Assembly (NCBI RefSeq): GCF_000737245.1
Contig: NZ_JPQU01000017.1
Coordinates: 82,262 to 146,261 of the forward strand
DNA from: Pseudomonas syringae
GTDB taxonomy: Bacteria; Pseudomonadota; Gammaproteobacteria; Pseudomonadales; Pseudomonadaceae
Direction of reading: 5' to 3'
DNA length: 64,000 nt
Shown here: piece by piece, positions 8,575 to 17,668 of the stretch
Position numbering within the stretch: position 1 is the stretch's first letter
Layout: every line of letters starts with the position of its first letter
Program-made: the position numbers and the translations under genes
Notes under the pieces: model-generated
Told to the model about the DNA's origin: nothing
Database searches by the model: none
The model's input: only the letters and a program-made list of their open reading frames with translations

Positions 8575-10605
8575 CTACACTTCGATCATCTCCCGCACCT
8601 TGGCCGTCAGGTGATCAAAGGCAAAGGGCTTGGTGATCATCTGCATCCCCTCATCAAGGAAGCCCGCCCTGACCGCGGCGTGCTCCGCATAACCCGTGAT
8701 GAACAGAACCTTGAGACCCGGGCGGAACTGGCGGGCGATCTCGGCCAGCTGGCGGCCATTCATGCCCGGCAGGCCGACATCACTGATCAGCAGATCAACC
8801 CGCTGGCCTGACTCCAGGATGGGCACCGCTTCAGTCCCGTCCGCCGCCACAACGAACCTATAGCCCAGCTCATTGAGCACCTCGCTGACCAGTGCGCGTA
8901 CCGCGGGGTCATCTTCGACAATCAGCACTGTTTCTCCATCTTTAGCGAGAGTCTGGTTGCTGATGTAGCGTTGCTCATCCTGGACTTGCAGACCTTTGAA
9001 GCGCGGCAGATACAGCTCGACCGTGGTGCCTTTACCCACTTCGCTGCTGATCGACACATGCCCGTGCGACTGTTTGCTGAAACCGTAAATCATCGACAAA
9101 CCCAGACCGGTACCCTGACCGATGGGCTTGGTGGTGAAAAATGGATCGAACGCCCTGTTGATGACGCTTTGTGGCATTCCGCAACCGGTGTCGCTAACGC
9201 TCAGCACCACATAGTCACCGGGCAGCAGGTTTTCATGGGCATTGGTGAAGGAGGCGTCCAGGCTTCGGTTGGAGGACGCCACAATCAGCAAGCCGCCTTC
9301 CGGCATCGCATCTCGGGCGTTGAGCACAAGGTTGAGCAGAGCGCTTTCCAGCTGATTCGGGTCGGCTTCGGCGGTCCAGAGATCGTCGCTCAGATGCATT
9401 TCCAGACGGATGCTCTCGTTGATACTGCGATGCAGCAGTTCGCCCATGGAATGCACTAGCTGATTCAGCTCTACGGGCTTCGAATCCAGAGACTGGCGCC
9501 GAGAGAATGCCAGCAGGCGATGGGTGAGGGCCGCTGCACGGTTGGCAGACGTTACGCCCAGTTCGATCAACCCGTCCAGGTCATCAGTGCGACCTCGTGC
9601 CAGGCGTCTGCGCAGCAGCTCCAGGCTGCCGATGATGCCGGTGAGCATATTGTTGAAGTCGTGGGCGATCCCCCCTGTGAGTTGGCCCACCGCTTCCATT
9701 TTTTGCGACTGACGCAGCACTTCCTCGTTGTGACGCAGCTGCGAGGTGCGTTCTTCAACTTGCTGCTCCAGGGTTTCGTTGAGCCGTCGCAACTGACCTT
9801 CGGCCTGTTTACGCTCAGTGATGTCCGAGGTCACACCGACCAGCGAGCTGACTCGGCCGTTCTTGGCCCGGATGGCGCGAGCGCGCACATCCACCCAATT
9901 GAGCGAGCCATCCGGCCAGAGGTTGCGGTACTCGATGATGAAGTCTTCGCCGCTGTCCAGGCTGCGCTGCAGTGCCGACTGCATGCGCGGCTGATCAGCG
10001 GCGTACACCGTGTCCAGCCAGTCTTCATAAGCGAAGGGCGCATCAGCGCTGCGCCCGTAATGAGATTTGGTAATGTCGGAACAACTCAGCGTGAGAAACT
10101 CTGCCTCCAGTTGCCAGGAACCCAGACGCCCGGCTTTGAGGGCGTTCTGCAAGCGTTGCTCGGCTTCCAGCATATCCGCCATGCGGGCCCGCGCCTCGTA
10201 TTGCCTTCGTCGACCACGAATCGCAGTGGTGACCAGACTGACCAAGGTAGCGGGGTGAAACGGCCTTTCCAGAAAAGTCACGTTGCCCAGCATGCTGCCA
10301 AGAAACGCCGAGGGGTTCTGTTCCGGCCCGTCATGGCGGGTCAGCAGCACAATGGGGATGTCTGACCAGGGTGGTTGGCGTTCAAGGGTCTGGACCAGCG
10401 AACTGATATCGCCGCCTCGTAACGCCTCGTCAGCTATGATCGCCATCCCTGCGCCGAGGCTCAGTTCTTCATTGAGTTCAAGCAGATTGTGCGCCACCAA
10501 CGCCGGGAATCCGGCTTCCTGCAAAATCATCAGTGCGATCTGGCTGTCGCGACCTTTGGGGGCGAGAATGATTGCCCGTTCCGATAACAGCCCTGGAATG
10601 CTCAC
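8575..10605 (-). CDS. Hybrid histidine kinase: pseudo-receiver-PAS-HisKA-HATPase-REC
   Basis: The 676-residue soluble protein opens with a receiver-like domain (about 8-130) lacking the usual acidic pair, so it is probably a pseudo-receiver. A PAS domain (about 150-265, ending VGVTSDITERKQAE) and a coiled coil follow. HisKA has His315 in QLTGGIAHDFNNML; the HATPase has NLVLNARDAMPEGG, DTGCGM, FDPFFTTK and GTGLGLSM. A C-terminal receiver has acceptor Asp609 in LLISDVGLPGMNG and Lys in ITKPFAF. The ATG overlaps the stop of the upstream kaiC-like gene by 4 bp, so the two are translationally coupled. By analogy with KaiC-SasA pairs, the ATPase may signal through this kinase (inference). Confidence 0.9.
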   Translation of the reverse strand: MSIPGLLSERAIILAPKGRDSQIALMILQEAGFPALVAHNLLELNEELSLGAGMAIIADEALRGGDISSLVQTLERQPPWSDIPIVLLTRHDGPEQNPSAFLGSMLGNVTFLERPFHPATLVSLVTTAIRGRRRQYEARARMADMLEAEQRLQNALKAGRLGSWQLEAEFLTLSCSDITKSHYGRSADAPFAYEDWLDTVYAADQPRMQSALQRSLDSGEDFIIEYRNLWPDGSLNWVDVRARAIRAKNGRVSSLVGVTSDITERKQAEGQLRRLNETLEQQVEERTSQLRHNEEVLRQSQKMEAVGQLTGGIAHDFNNMLTGIIGSLELLRRRLARGRTDDLDGLIELGVTSANRAAALTHRLLAFSRRQSLDSKPVELNQLVHSMGELLHRSINESIRLEMHLSDDLWTAEADPNQLESALLNLVLNARDAMPEGGLLIVASSNRSLDASFTNAHENLLPGDYVVLSVSDTGCGMPQSVINRAFDPFFTTKPIGQGTGLGLSMIYGFSKQSHGHVSISSEVGKGTTVELYLPRFKGLQVQDEQRYISNQTLAKDGETVLIVEDDPAVRALVSEVLNELGYRFVVAADGTEAVPILESGQRVDLLISDVGLPGMNGRQLAEIARQFRPGLKVLFITGYAEHAAVRAGFLDEGMQMITKPFAFDHLTAKVREMIEV

Positions 10606-12086
10606 GCGTCTTCATCTCGCATCAGCGGATTGTTTTCGCCGAAGTAATGTGGAACGCCCCGCAGAACACCTTGGAATGCGTCCAGTGGTGCACCGATTCT
10701 CAAACCCTGACTGCTGATCCGATATTCACGAATGGTTGACTCGTGGGTACCGGTGCGTTTCTTGATGATCGACACTGCGCGGCGAACCTGACCCATGGCT
10801 TCGAAGTAGCGCAACAGGATCACGGTGTCAGCCAGATACGTAATATCAACGGGCGTACGCATGTCACCCACCAGCCCGTGCTGGGCGACGGTCATGAATG
10901 TCGATGCCCCCTGGCGGTTGAGGTATAGCAACAACTCATGCATGTGCAGCACCAGGGCATTTTCTTCGGGCATCGCTGCCTGATAGCCGTTGAGGCTGTC
11001 GATAACCACGGTCTTGATATGTTGCTTATCTACGCAGTTGCGTACTCGGTGGGAAAACTCGCCCGGGGACAGCTCGGCCGCGTCCACCTGTTCAATGACC
11101 AGATTGCCAGTTTCCTGAAGCGCGCGCAGGTCGATGCCCATTTTCAGCATCCGATCGAACAGCAAGCCCATTTCTTCATCGAAGATAAACAGGCCCACTC
11201 GCTCTCCGCGTGCCACGGCCGCTGCGGCGAACACCAGAGAGATCAGCGATTTCCCCGTGCCGGCAGGTCCCAGAATTAATGTGCTGGAGCCGCCGTCGAT
11301 GCCGCCACCGAGCAGGGCATCAAGCTCCGCAATACCGCTGGGAATGGCTTGCCGCTGGTAAGTGTTGCGATGTTCGGCCGCCACTAACCGTGGGAACACG
11401 TGGATCCCGTCGGCCATGATGGTGAAATCGTGGAAGCCGCCGCGGTATTTCTGCCCGCGATACTTCACAACCCGCAAGCGACGTCGTTCGGCACCGTAGT
11501 TAGGTGTGAGTTCTTCCAGACGAATCACCCCGTGGGCCACGCTGTGTACAGTTTTGTCCAAGGCTTCGGTCGTCAGGTCGTCCAGCAACAAGACGGTAGC
11601 GTCGTAGCGCGCAAAGTAATGTTTGATCGCCAGAATCTGCCGACGATAGCGCAGGGAGCTTTGCGCCAGGAGGCGGATCTCTGAAAGGCTGTCGATGACC
11701 ACGCGGCTGGGTTTGACGCGCTCTACCACTTCAAAGATCTGTCGGGTCGCTTCGCCCAATTCAAGGTCAGAGGAATACAGAAGACTTTGATGATGTTCAG
11801 CGTTGAGTAGGCTTTCCGGAGGAGTCAGCTCGAAGATCGAGATGTTCTCGCCCAACTCCCAACCATGAGAAGTCGCGCCTTCGCGCAGTTCTCTATCGGT
11901 CTCGGAGAGCGTGATGTACAAACAACGCTCGCCTGCTAGTGCACCTGCTTGCAGAAAATGCAGGGCTACGGTGGTTTTACCTGTGCCGGGTTCGCCTTCG
12001 AGTAAAAACACATGTCGACGAGACAAGCCGCCCGCCAGAATGTCATCCAGGCCGGAAATACCGGTTTCTGCTTTTGATGTAGTCAA
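10602..12086 (-). CDS. KaiC-like two-domain RecA-type ATPase
   Basis: About 494 residues from the TTG at 12086, chosen because GAGGG sits 6 nt upstream; ATG 12170 and ATG 12233 lie further upstream in frame with weaker sites. It has two KaiC domains: CI with Walker A GEPGTGKTT (Lys37) and LSETDREL, and CII with GPAGTGKSL (Lys279), FIFDEE and VVIDSLNGY. The region equivalent to the KaiC phosphosites reads VDITYLADTV, so by my eye alignment Ser/Thr are replaced by Thr/Tyr. No kaiA or kaiB is present in the window. KaiC homologues in non-cyanobacteria are linked to stress or timing functions; here it overlaps a hybrid histidine kinase gene, pointing to an ATPase that gates a phosphorelay. Confidence 0.88.
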   Translation of the reverse strand: MTTSKAETGISGLDDILAGGLSRRHVFLLEGEPGTGKTTVALHFLQAGALAGERCLYITLSETDRELREGATSHGWELGENISIFELTPPESLLNAEHHQSLLYSSDLELGEATRQIFEVVERVKPSRVVIDSLSEIRLLAQSSLRYRRQILAIKHYFARYDATVLLLDDLTTEALDKTVHSVAHGVIRLEELTPNYGAERRRLRVVKYRGQKYRGGFHDFTIMADGIHVFPRLVAAEHRNTYQRQAIPSGIAELDALLGGGIDGGSSTLILGPAGTGKSLISLVFAAAAVARGERVGLFIFDEEMGLLFDRMLKMGIDLRALQETGNLVIEQVDAAELSPGEFSHRVRNCVDKQHIKTVVIDSLNGYQAAMPEENALVLHMHELLLYLNRQGASTFMTVAQHGLVGDMRTPVDITYLADTVILLRYFEAMGQVRRAVSIIKKRTGTHESTIREYRISSQGLRIGAPLDAFQGVLRGVPHYFGENNPLMRDEDA

Positions 12087-12294
12087 GAATCGCCCTCTTG
12101 CGACCTTAGGAGGTGTGGCATAGCCATTGATCTGGCCGCTGTGCTGGTTAATGCCGTTAGCACAACTCATGTTACGTTTACCCAATACTTGACCGCTGGG
12201 CGCGACGAGCGTTCCAGTTATTATTGATAGCACCCTGATAGCGCAGGTATTACAAGGGCATGATGCCCTCTGGGAGCGGTGTCAATATTGGCTC

Positions 12295-12396
12295 GACGAC
12301 GTGGGACCGGCTTTAGCCGGGAAGAGGCCGGTACATCCACCCGTTCTTTATCGTCCGAAATGCCGCCTTCCCGGCTAAAGCCGGTCCCACGTCGTC
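12295..12396. repeat. Perfect 30-bp inverted repeat (GTGGGACCGGCTTTAGCC family)
   Basis: Positions 12295-12324 and 12367-12396 are exact reverse complements with a 42-nt spacer. The arms contain CCGGCTTTAGCCGG, itself a smaller palindrome. This is a paired REP (REPIN-like) element of a family different from the others here. It fills most of the 335-480 bp gap upstream of the kaiC-like gene and of the crotonase gene; I see no gene in that gap. Confidence 0.85.
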
Positions 12397-12568
12397 CCAT
12401 CCGCCTGCGTGCAAACATAGAATTCCCATAGGACCTGGGTTAATCAGGAACACCACGCCGGTCCGGCATCTGTCACAACCGCTGCCTTACGATCAGCGCC
12501 ACAGGCTTGTTATAGTTCCCCGGCTAGAATTCGCTGGCTAACAGAACAACAAAATCAGTGAGGTCTCC

Positions 12569-13381
12569 GTGTCTGACTACCAATCGTTTGTCGTCGAAGT
12601 CAACGATCACATTGCTCACGTGCAAATCAATCGACCGCAAAAGCTCAATGCTATGGATGCGGCATTCTGGTCTGAAATCATTGAGATTTTCCAGTGGGTC
12701 GACGACACCGACGAAGTTCGCGTGGTAGTCCTGAGTGGCGCCGGTGCACACTTTTCTTCGGGCATCGACCTGGGGCTTCTGGCCTCTGTCGGTAATCAAT
12801 TGGGCAAGGATGTGGGCCGCAATGCGCGAACGCTGCGACGGACCATTGAGCGCCTGCAAGCCTCTTTCACTGCCGTGGACAATTGCCGCAAACCGGTGCT
12901 GGCAGCCATTCAGGGTTACTGCCTGGGTGGGGCGATAGATCTGATTTCCGCCTGTGACATGCGTTACTGCGCCGAGGATGCGAAATTCGCCATTCGAGAA
13001 ATCGACATGGGCATGGCCGCCGACGTCGGCACGCTGCAGCGTCTGCCACGGATCATCAACGACGGCATCATGCGCGAGCTGGCGTACACCGGCCGCACGG
13101 TCGAGGCTCAGGAAGCGCAGAGCATCGGCCTGGTCAACCGAACCTTTACCGATGCAACCGCTCTGCTCGAAGGTGTATTTGCGATTGCCGCCCAGATCGC
13201 GGAGAAATCCCCGATTGCGATTACCGGCACCAAGGAAATGATTACCTACATGCGCGACCATCGCATTGATGATGGCCTGGAACACGTTGCCATCTGGAAC
13301 GCTGCCATGCTGCAATCAGCCGACTTGAAGTTGGCTATGGTTGCGCAGATGAGCAAACAGAAGCCTGTATTCGACAATTAA
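12569..13381 (+). CDS. Crotonase-family enzyme, delta(3,5)-delta(2,4)-dienoyl-CoA isomerase-like
   Basis: This is a 270-residue crotonase fold protein with a GTG start at 12569 preceded by TGAGGT. The CoA/oxyanion segments are [12 protein letters not shown] and [11 protein letters not shown]. Three acidic residues match those of mammalian ECH1 dienoyl-CoA isomerase: Asp124 in GGAID, Glu144 in REID and Asp152 in [12 protein letters not shown], with the same 20 and 8 residue spacing. The segment [10 protein letters not shown] is also ECH1-like. The likely role is moving double bonds during beta-oxidation of unsaturated fatty acids with odd-numbered double bonds. It could still be an ordinary enoyl-CoA hydratase, but the AADVG motif argues against it. 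nudC follows 13 bp later, so the two may be co-transcribed. Confidence 0.85.
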   Translation: MSDYQSFVVEVNDHIAHVQINRPQKLNAMDAAFWSEIIEIFQWVDDTDEVRVVVLSGAGAHFSSGIDLGLLASVGNQLGKDVGRNARTLRRTIERLQASFTAVDNCRKPVLAAIQGYCLGGAIDLISACDMRYCAEDAKFAIREIDMGMAADVGTLQRLPRIINDGIMRELAYTGRTVEAQEAQSIGLVNRTFTDATALLEGVFAIAAQIAEKSPIAITGTKEMITYMRDHRIDDGLEHVAIWNAAMLQSADLKLAMVAQMSKQKPVFDN

Positions 13382-13394
13382 TCAGGAGTTTTTC

Positions 13395-14231
13395 ATGTCA
13401 GGCGTGCGACGCTGGACCACTGCTGTATTGGATATCCAGGTGCCCGGCGGTTGGGCCATCGTTCACAGCGGGCTTGGCTTTATGCTGGATGGCAATGGCG
13501 TGCTGTTCCCTCGGGAATGGCTGCGACGCCTGGACCTCCCGGTCGTTGGCGAACACGGTATTGGTCACCTGGATGGCGAGCCGGTGTTTCTGCTGTTGAT
13601 CAAAGACGCGTTGGCGGTGGAGGGCTGTAGCTGGCAAGGGCTGCGTCAATTCATGCTGGAAGGGGATTTCCACATCTTTCAGATGCTCGGTTATGCCGCG
13701 CAGATCAGCACCTGGGCACGGGAACATCGGTTCTGCGGCAGTTGTGGTGCGGCCACGGTACAAGTACCGGGTGAACGTGCCATGTATTGCGAGCACGATA
13801 ATCTGCGCTTCTATCCACGCATTTCGCCCAGCATGATCGTGTTGATCACCCGCGGTGACGAGATCCTCCTGGCGCGTTCGCCGCGCTTCGTCACGGGTGT
13901 CTACAGTACGCTGGCGGGTTTCGTCGAGCCGGGGGAGTCTGCTGAAGATTGCGTGCGACGTGAAGTCATGGAAGAGGTGCAGGTCAAGGTCAGACACATC
14001 AAGTACATGGGCAGTCAGTGCTGGCCGTTCCCGCATTCGATGATGCTGGGCTTTCACGCTGAGTACGAGAGCGGTGAGATCGTGCCTCAGGCCGACGAGA
14101 TCGAAGATGCGCGCTGGTTCCGGATTGACGATTTACCGCCTTTGCCCGCCAACCGGTCCATTGCGCGTTATCTGATCGAGTCGTACCTGGCTCAGCGCTC
14201 AGGCGCCCCCGAACCAGTGTTGCCAGGCTAG
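13395..14231 (+). CDS. nudC: NAD+/NADH pyrophosphatase (Nudix)
   Basis: The 278-residue protein has the full NudC layout: an N-terminal domain, a zinc ribbon, a Nudix box [21 protein letters not shown] (about 175-195) and the family motif after it, here SQCWPFPHS where SQPWPFPxS is usual. NudC cleaves NAD(H) to NMN(H) and AMP and can remove NAD caps from RNA. The ribbon shows Cys114, Cys117 and Cys132, but the fourth Cys is missing (CEHDN), so His or Asp may serve as ligand or the site may be altered. The start ATG follows AGGAGTTTTTC. The 3' end overlaps the convergent TSUP gene by 33 bp. Confidence 0.93.
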   Translation: MSGVRRWTTAVLDIQVPGGWAIVHSGLGFMLDGNGVLFPREWLRRLDLPVVGEHGIGHLDGEPVFLLLIKDALAVEGCSWQGLRQFMLEGDFHIFQMLGYAAQISTWAREHRFCGSCGAATVQVPGERAMYCEHDNLRFYPRISPSMIVLITRGDEILLARSPRFVTGVYSTLAGFVEPGESAEDCVRREVMEEVQVKVRHIKYMGSQCWPFPHSMMLGFHAEYESGEIVPQADEIEDARWFRIDDLPPLPANRSIARYLIESYLAQRSGAPEPVLPG

Positions 14232-14978
14232 GCGGACGGTCAGGCACAGGACCACGGTGATGAACACCGGGCGGATGAACCGCGCACCACCTTTGATGGC
14301 GCTCCGGGCGCCAATAGCGGCGCCACACATCACCGCCACGCCCATGCTCAGACCAATGAGCCAGTCTACCTGGCCGGAAAAGATAAACACTGACAATGCC
14401 GTTGCGTTGCTGACAAAGTTCATGCTGCGCGCCACACCACTGGCTTTCACCAGATCCAGTGGGTAAAGCAACAGGCTGCTTACCGTCCAGAATGCGCCAG
14501 TGCCGGGGCCTGCCACGCCGTCGTAGAAACCCAGCCCCAACCCTTGGGGCAGTTGCCATTTTTTCCTGATCGGCAAGTGAGTATCCACAGGCGCCTTGGG
14601 TGTGCCGCCAAACAACAGGTACAAGCCACAGCCAAAGACAATCACCGGCAACATCTGGTTGATCCAGGCGGCGGGCAGGTAATGGGCAATGACAGCACCG
14701 ATCAATGCCCCGACTGCGGTGCCGATCAGGGCGCGGGTCCATTGCTTCGGGTCGAAGAGCTTGCGGCGGTAGAAGGTGTAACTCGCGATAGCCGAGCCGA
14801 AGGTGGAACTGAGTTTGTTGGTGCCCAGCACCAGATGGGGCGGTAGCCCCGCGGTCATCAGGGCGGGAGTAGTGAGCAAACCACCGCCACCGGCAATGGA
14901 ATCAATAAAACCAGCGACAAAGGCCACAACAGCCAGCACCACAAGGGTGCTCAGATCGACACTCAGTTCAAAGGGCAT
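14199..14978 (-). CDS. TSUP-family (TauE/SafE) membrane permease
   Basis: This 259-residue integral membrane protein has about eight hydrophobic segments. The family signature near the N-terminus is [22 protein letters not shown], followed by [10 protein letters not shown], typical of the TauE/SafE/YfcA group. These proteins are thought to export sulfite, sulfoacetate or other anions; the substrate here is unknown. The 3' end overlaps nudC convergently by 33 bp. No sulfur-metabolism gene is adjacent, the cysI locus being 9 kb away. Confidence 0.88.
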   Translation of the reverse strand: MPFELSVDLSTLVVLAVVAFVAGFIDSIAGGGGLLTTPALMTAGLPPHLVLGTNKLSSTFGSAIASYTFYRRKLFDPKQWTRALIGTAVGALIGAVIAHYLPAAWINQMLPVIVFGCGLYLLFGGTPKAPVDTHLPIRKKWQLPQGLGLGFYDGVAGPGTGAFWTVSSLLLYPLDLVKASGVARSMNFVSNATALSVFIFSGQVDWLIGLSMGVAVMCGAAIGARSAIKGGARFIRPVFITVVLCLTVRLAWQHWFGGA

Positions 14979-15133
14979 GGGAAAGACTTTTCGGCAGTTG
15001 GGCAGAAGGGCTGCGCCAGAAGGGGGGCATATTACCGATAAGTTTTTGGTGTGTCGTGCTCAGCCGCTTGTGATTTTGTCGGAGTATGCCTATGGCCTGG
15101 ACGCCGCGCTGTCGGGCCGCAAACCCAGGATTC

Positions 15134-15222
15134 TGTAGGAGCGCGCTTGCCCGCGATGCAGTGTGTCAGCAAAAAATGTGTCGCCTGACCTGATGCAATC
15201 GCGGGCAAGCGCGCTCCTACAG
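15134..15222. repeat. Inverted REP pair (TGTAGGAGCGCGCTTGCCCGC family)
   Basis: Copy one at 15134-15157 and its near-exact reverse complement at about 15198-15222 flank a short spacer. The pair lies between the minus-strand SDR gene and the TSUP gene. It is the same family as at 8408, 28171 and 62014. Confidence 0.88.
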
Positions 15223-15250
15223 ATAACCGTGTTTGCAGGCGCAGATCACA

Positions 15251-16018
15251 TCACGACAGAAAACCACCATCGACATTCAATGCAACGCCAGTGGTATAGC
15301 TGGATGCCTCGCTTGCCAGGTAGAGCACCGCGCCGGCCATTTCACTGGGTGCTGCGACGCGCTTGAGGGGGATTTGCTGCAAGGCCATGTTCAGAATCGC
15401 ATCGTTCTTGACCAGCGCCGAGGCGAATTTGGTGTCGGTCAGGCCAGGCAGCAGCGCGTTGCAGCGGATCCCGAACGGTGCGCATTCCTTGGCGAACACC
15501 TTGGTCATATTGATGACTGCGGCCTTGGTCACGGAGTAGATGCCCTGAAACGCGCCTGGCGACACGCCATTGATGGACGCTACGTTGATGATGCTGCCGC
15601 CGCCGCCCTCACGCATCAGTTTGCCGGCCTCCACCGACATGAAAAAATAACCCCGAATGTTCACATCCACAGTCTTCTGAAACGCCCCGAGATCGGTATC
15701 CAGTACATTGCAGAACTGCGGATTGGTGGCCGCGTTATTGACCAGAATATCCAGACGCCCGAACTGCTCGCGAATCTGCGCGAAAACCGCGTTGATCTGA
15801 TCCATTTCACCGATGTGGCAGGCTATCGCAGTCGCCGTACCACCCTCGGCAGTGATTGCATCCGCAACTTGCTGACAGCCATCGATCCTGCGACTGCTGA
15901 CAATCACGTGGGCACCTTGTTGAGCCAGCAGGCGGGCGATGGCCTCACCAATGCCCCGGCTGGCACCGGAAACGAAGGCAATCTTGCCGTCGAGGTCGAA
16001 CAACTGGGTTCTGGACAT
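15251..16018 (-). CDS. Short-chain dehydrogenase/reductase (SDR)
   Basis: This 255-residue classical SDR has the cofactor loop VSGASRGIGEAIA, NNAAT, the catalytic Ser region GSIINVAS, YSVTK as the Tyr/Lys pair, and the C-terminal GVALNVDGGF. The SSRR after the second strand favours NADP(H). It is 24 bp downstream of the phosphotransferase gene on the same strand, so the two form an operon. The partner and the nearby SCP2 and histidine-phosphatase genes suggest acyl-CoA or sterol-like lipid metabolism, but the substrate is not readable from sequence. Confidence 0.9.
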   Translation of the reverse strand: MSRTQLFDLDGKIAFVSGASRGIGEAIARLLAQQGAHVIVSSRRIDGCQQVADAITAEGGTATAIACHIGEMDQINAVFAQIREQFGRLDILVNNAATNPQFCNVLDTDLGAFQKTVDVNIRGYFFMSVEAGKLMREGGGGSIINVASINGVSPGAFQGIYSVTKAAVINMTKVFAKECAPFGIRCNALLPGLTDTKFASALVKNDAILNMALQQIPLKRVAAPSEMAGAVLYLASEASSYTTGVALNVDGGFLS

Positions 16019-16042
16019 ATTGTTTTCCTTATGAAGTCGCAG

Positions 16043-17119
16043 TCAAAGCGTGGATTTGGCGATCACTTGCAGGCTCATGTGCTCCAGCAGTTTGTTCATG
16101 TGGATGAACTGTGCAAAGCGCTTGTCCTGAGTCTGACCATGGAAGAAGCGGTAATAGATCTGCTGTACGATGCCCGCCAGTCGAAACAGGCCATAGGTGT
16201 AATAGAAGTCGAAGTTGTCGATGGCGATGCCTGAGCGCTCGGCGTAATACTCGACAAACTGGCGGCGACTGAGCATGCCCGGTGCATGACTGGGTTGACG
16301 CCGCATCAGCTGCACCGGAGCGGGATCCGCCGCTTCAATCCAGTACGCCAGCGTGTTGCCCAAGTCCATCAGCGGGTCGCCAATAGTGGTCATCTCCCAA
16401 TCCAGCACGCCGATGATCTGCATGGCATTGTTCGGATCAAGCAGCACGTTGTCGAAGCGGTAGTCGTTGTGGACCAGTGCAGGAACAGAGTGATCGGCCG
16501 GCATTTTGTCCAGCAGCCAGGCTTTGACGGTTGCCCATTCCGGGGCGTCGGGGGTGCGAGCCTTGTCGTAACGCTCGCCCCAGCCGCGAACCTGCCGCTC
16601 AACGTAGCCTTGGGGTTTGCCCAGATCACCCAGGCCGCAAGCCTGGTAATCGACCTGATGCAGCTCCACCAAGCGGTCGATGAAGCTTTTGCACAGGGTT
16701 TCGGTTTGAGCCGCGTTCAGATTCAGTTCGGGCGGCAGGTCCGAGCGCAGGATGATGCCCTTGATCCGCTCCATGACATAAAACTCGGAGCCGATCACCG
16801 TCTCGTCGGTGCAATGCAAGAACGCCTTTGGACAGTACGGGAAGGCGTCCTTGAGCTGATTGATGATTCGGAATTCACGGCCCATGTCGTGGGCCGACCT
16901 GGCTTTCTGGCCGAACGGCGGTCGACGCAGGACAAACTCCTGATCCGGGTATTGCACCAGATAGGTCAGGTTTGATGCACCACCGGGGAATTGGCTGATC
17001 AGTGGCAGCGCTGCAACCCCGTTCAGGCTGGTAATGCTCGCCTTGAGGTAGGGATCGATGAGCGCGGCGTCAAGTTCTTCCCCCGCGCGGGTCTGTGTGG
17101 ATTGGTCAGTAAGCGGCAT
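16043..17119 (-). CDS. APH-family phosphotransferase (kinase fold, ACAD10-like)
   Basis: The 358 residues carry an aminoglycoside-phosphotransferase/choline-kinase fold: FPGGASNLTYLV and EFVLRRPPFGQ (nucleotide loop and Lys/Arg strand), then VHNDYRFDNVLLDP as the catalytic loop and GVLDWEMTTIGDPLMDLG as the metal-binding segment. Relatives are fused to or found beside acyl-CoA dehydrogenases in hydroxy-acid catabolism, where the kinase phosphorylates a hydroxyacyl-CoA. That role fits the neighbouring SDR, but no acyl-CoA dehydrogenase is present here. It is the first gene of a two-gene operon with the SDR. The start ATG is preceded by AAGGGATAAGC. Confidence 0.85.
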   Translation of the reverse strand: MPLTDQSTQTRAGEELDAALIDPYLKASITSLNGVAALPLISQFPGGASNLTYLVQYPDQEFVLRRPPFGQKARSAHDMGREFRIINQLKDAFPYCPKAFLHCTDETVIGSEFYVMERIKGIILRSDLPPELNLNAAQTETLCKSFIDRLVELHQVDYQACGLGDLGKPQGYVERQVRGWGERYDKARTPDAPEWATVKAWLLDKMPADHSVPALVHNDYRFDNVLLDPNNAMQIIGVLDWEMTTIGDPLMDLGNTLAYWIEAADPAPVQLMRRQPSHAPGMLSRRQFVEYYAERSGIAIDNFDFYYTYGLFRLAGIVQQIYYRFFHGQTQDKRFAQFIHMNKLLEHMSLQVIAKSTL

Positions 17120-17270
17120 GCTTATCCCTTCTACTTATTATGGTGCGGGTTGATCATTGACTAATCGAATGTAGCTAACAAGTTGCAGGCTGTCTTATAG
17201 ATTGCCGTGTTGCAGGTCGATCATCGGCCTTGATTGATGCTCGGCTCAAGCGCAAGGTCAACTTCAAAGC

Positions 17271-17303
17271 AAAAAAAACCGAAGCGCGCAGGCTTCGGTT
17301 TTC
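17271..17303 (-). terminator. Intrinsic terminator after the SCP2 gene
   Basis: Read on the minus strand, a 9-bp stem AACCGAAGC/GCTTCGGTT with a 6-nt loop is followed by eight T residues. It lies 17 bp past the SCP2 stop and ends the histidine-phosphatase/SCP2 transcript. Confidence 0.88.
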
Positions 17304-17319
17304 AGAACGTGCCGCCCGA

Positions 17320-17634
17320 TCAGGCCGGGAACAGCTCGCTGAGCTTCATGGCCAGCATCATGTCGCCTTCAGCGCGCAGCTTGCCGCCCATGAAAGCCTG
17401 CATGCCGTCGGTTTCGCCGCTGACGATACCTTGCAGGGTTTCCCCGTCCATCACCAGAGTGACTTGGGCGTCAGGGTTTTCGCCTTCCTGCAGCTCGCAG
17501 GTACTGTCTTTCACGATCAGCGAGAAGTGCTTGTCTTCATCGATACGGAAGCCGAAAACCAGGTCAAGACCGGCAGCAGCTGCGGGGTTGAACTTGGCTT
17601 TCATGGCTTGAACTGCGTCGGCTACGGAGGTCAT
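17320..17634 (-). CDS. SCP2 sterol-binding domain protein
   Basis: The 104-residue protein consists of a single SCP2 domain: an N-terminal helix (VADAVQAMKAKFNP), the strand set LDLVFGFRID and FSLIVKDSTCEL, then AQVTLVMDGETL and the Met-rich C-terminal helix GKLRAEGDMMLAMKLSELF. SCP2 domains bind acyl-CoA or other lipids in a hydrophobic tunnel; in bacteria they are small soluble lipid carriers. It is 34 bp downstream of the histidine phosphatase-like gene and followed by a clear terminator, so it is the last gene of that operon. Confidence 0.9.
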   Translation of the reverse strand: MTSVADAVQAMKAKFNPAAAAGLDLVFGFRIDEDKHFSLIVKDSTCELQEGENPDAQVTLVMDGETLQGIVSGETDGMQAFMGGKLRAEGDMMLAMKLSELFPA

Positions 17635-17668
17635 GTTTCGATCCTTTTCGTTGTTCTGTGGTCAGTGC

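Noticed and set aside
15233..16234. 333-codon plus-strand frame opposite the SDR and phosphotransferase
   Set aside because: The sense strand encodes a clear SDR with TGxxxGxG-like loop and YxxxK; the antisense frame spans two real genes and shows no domain.
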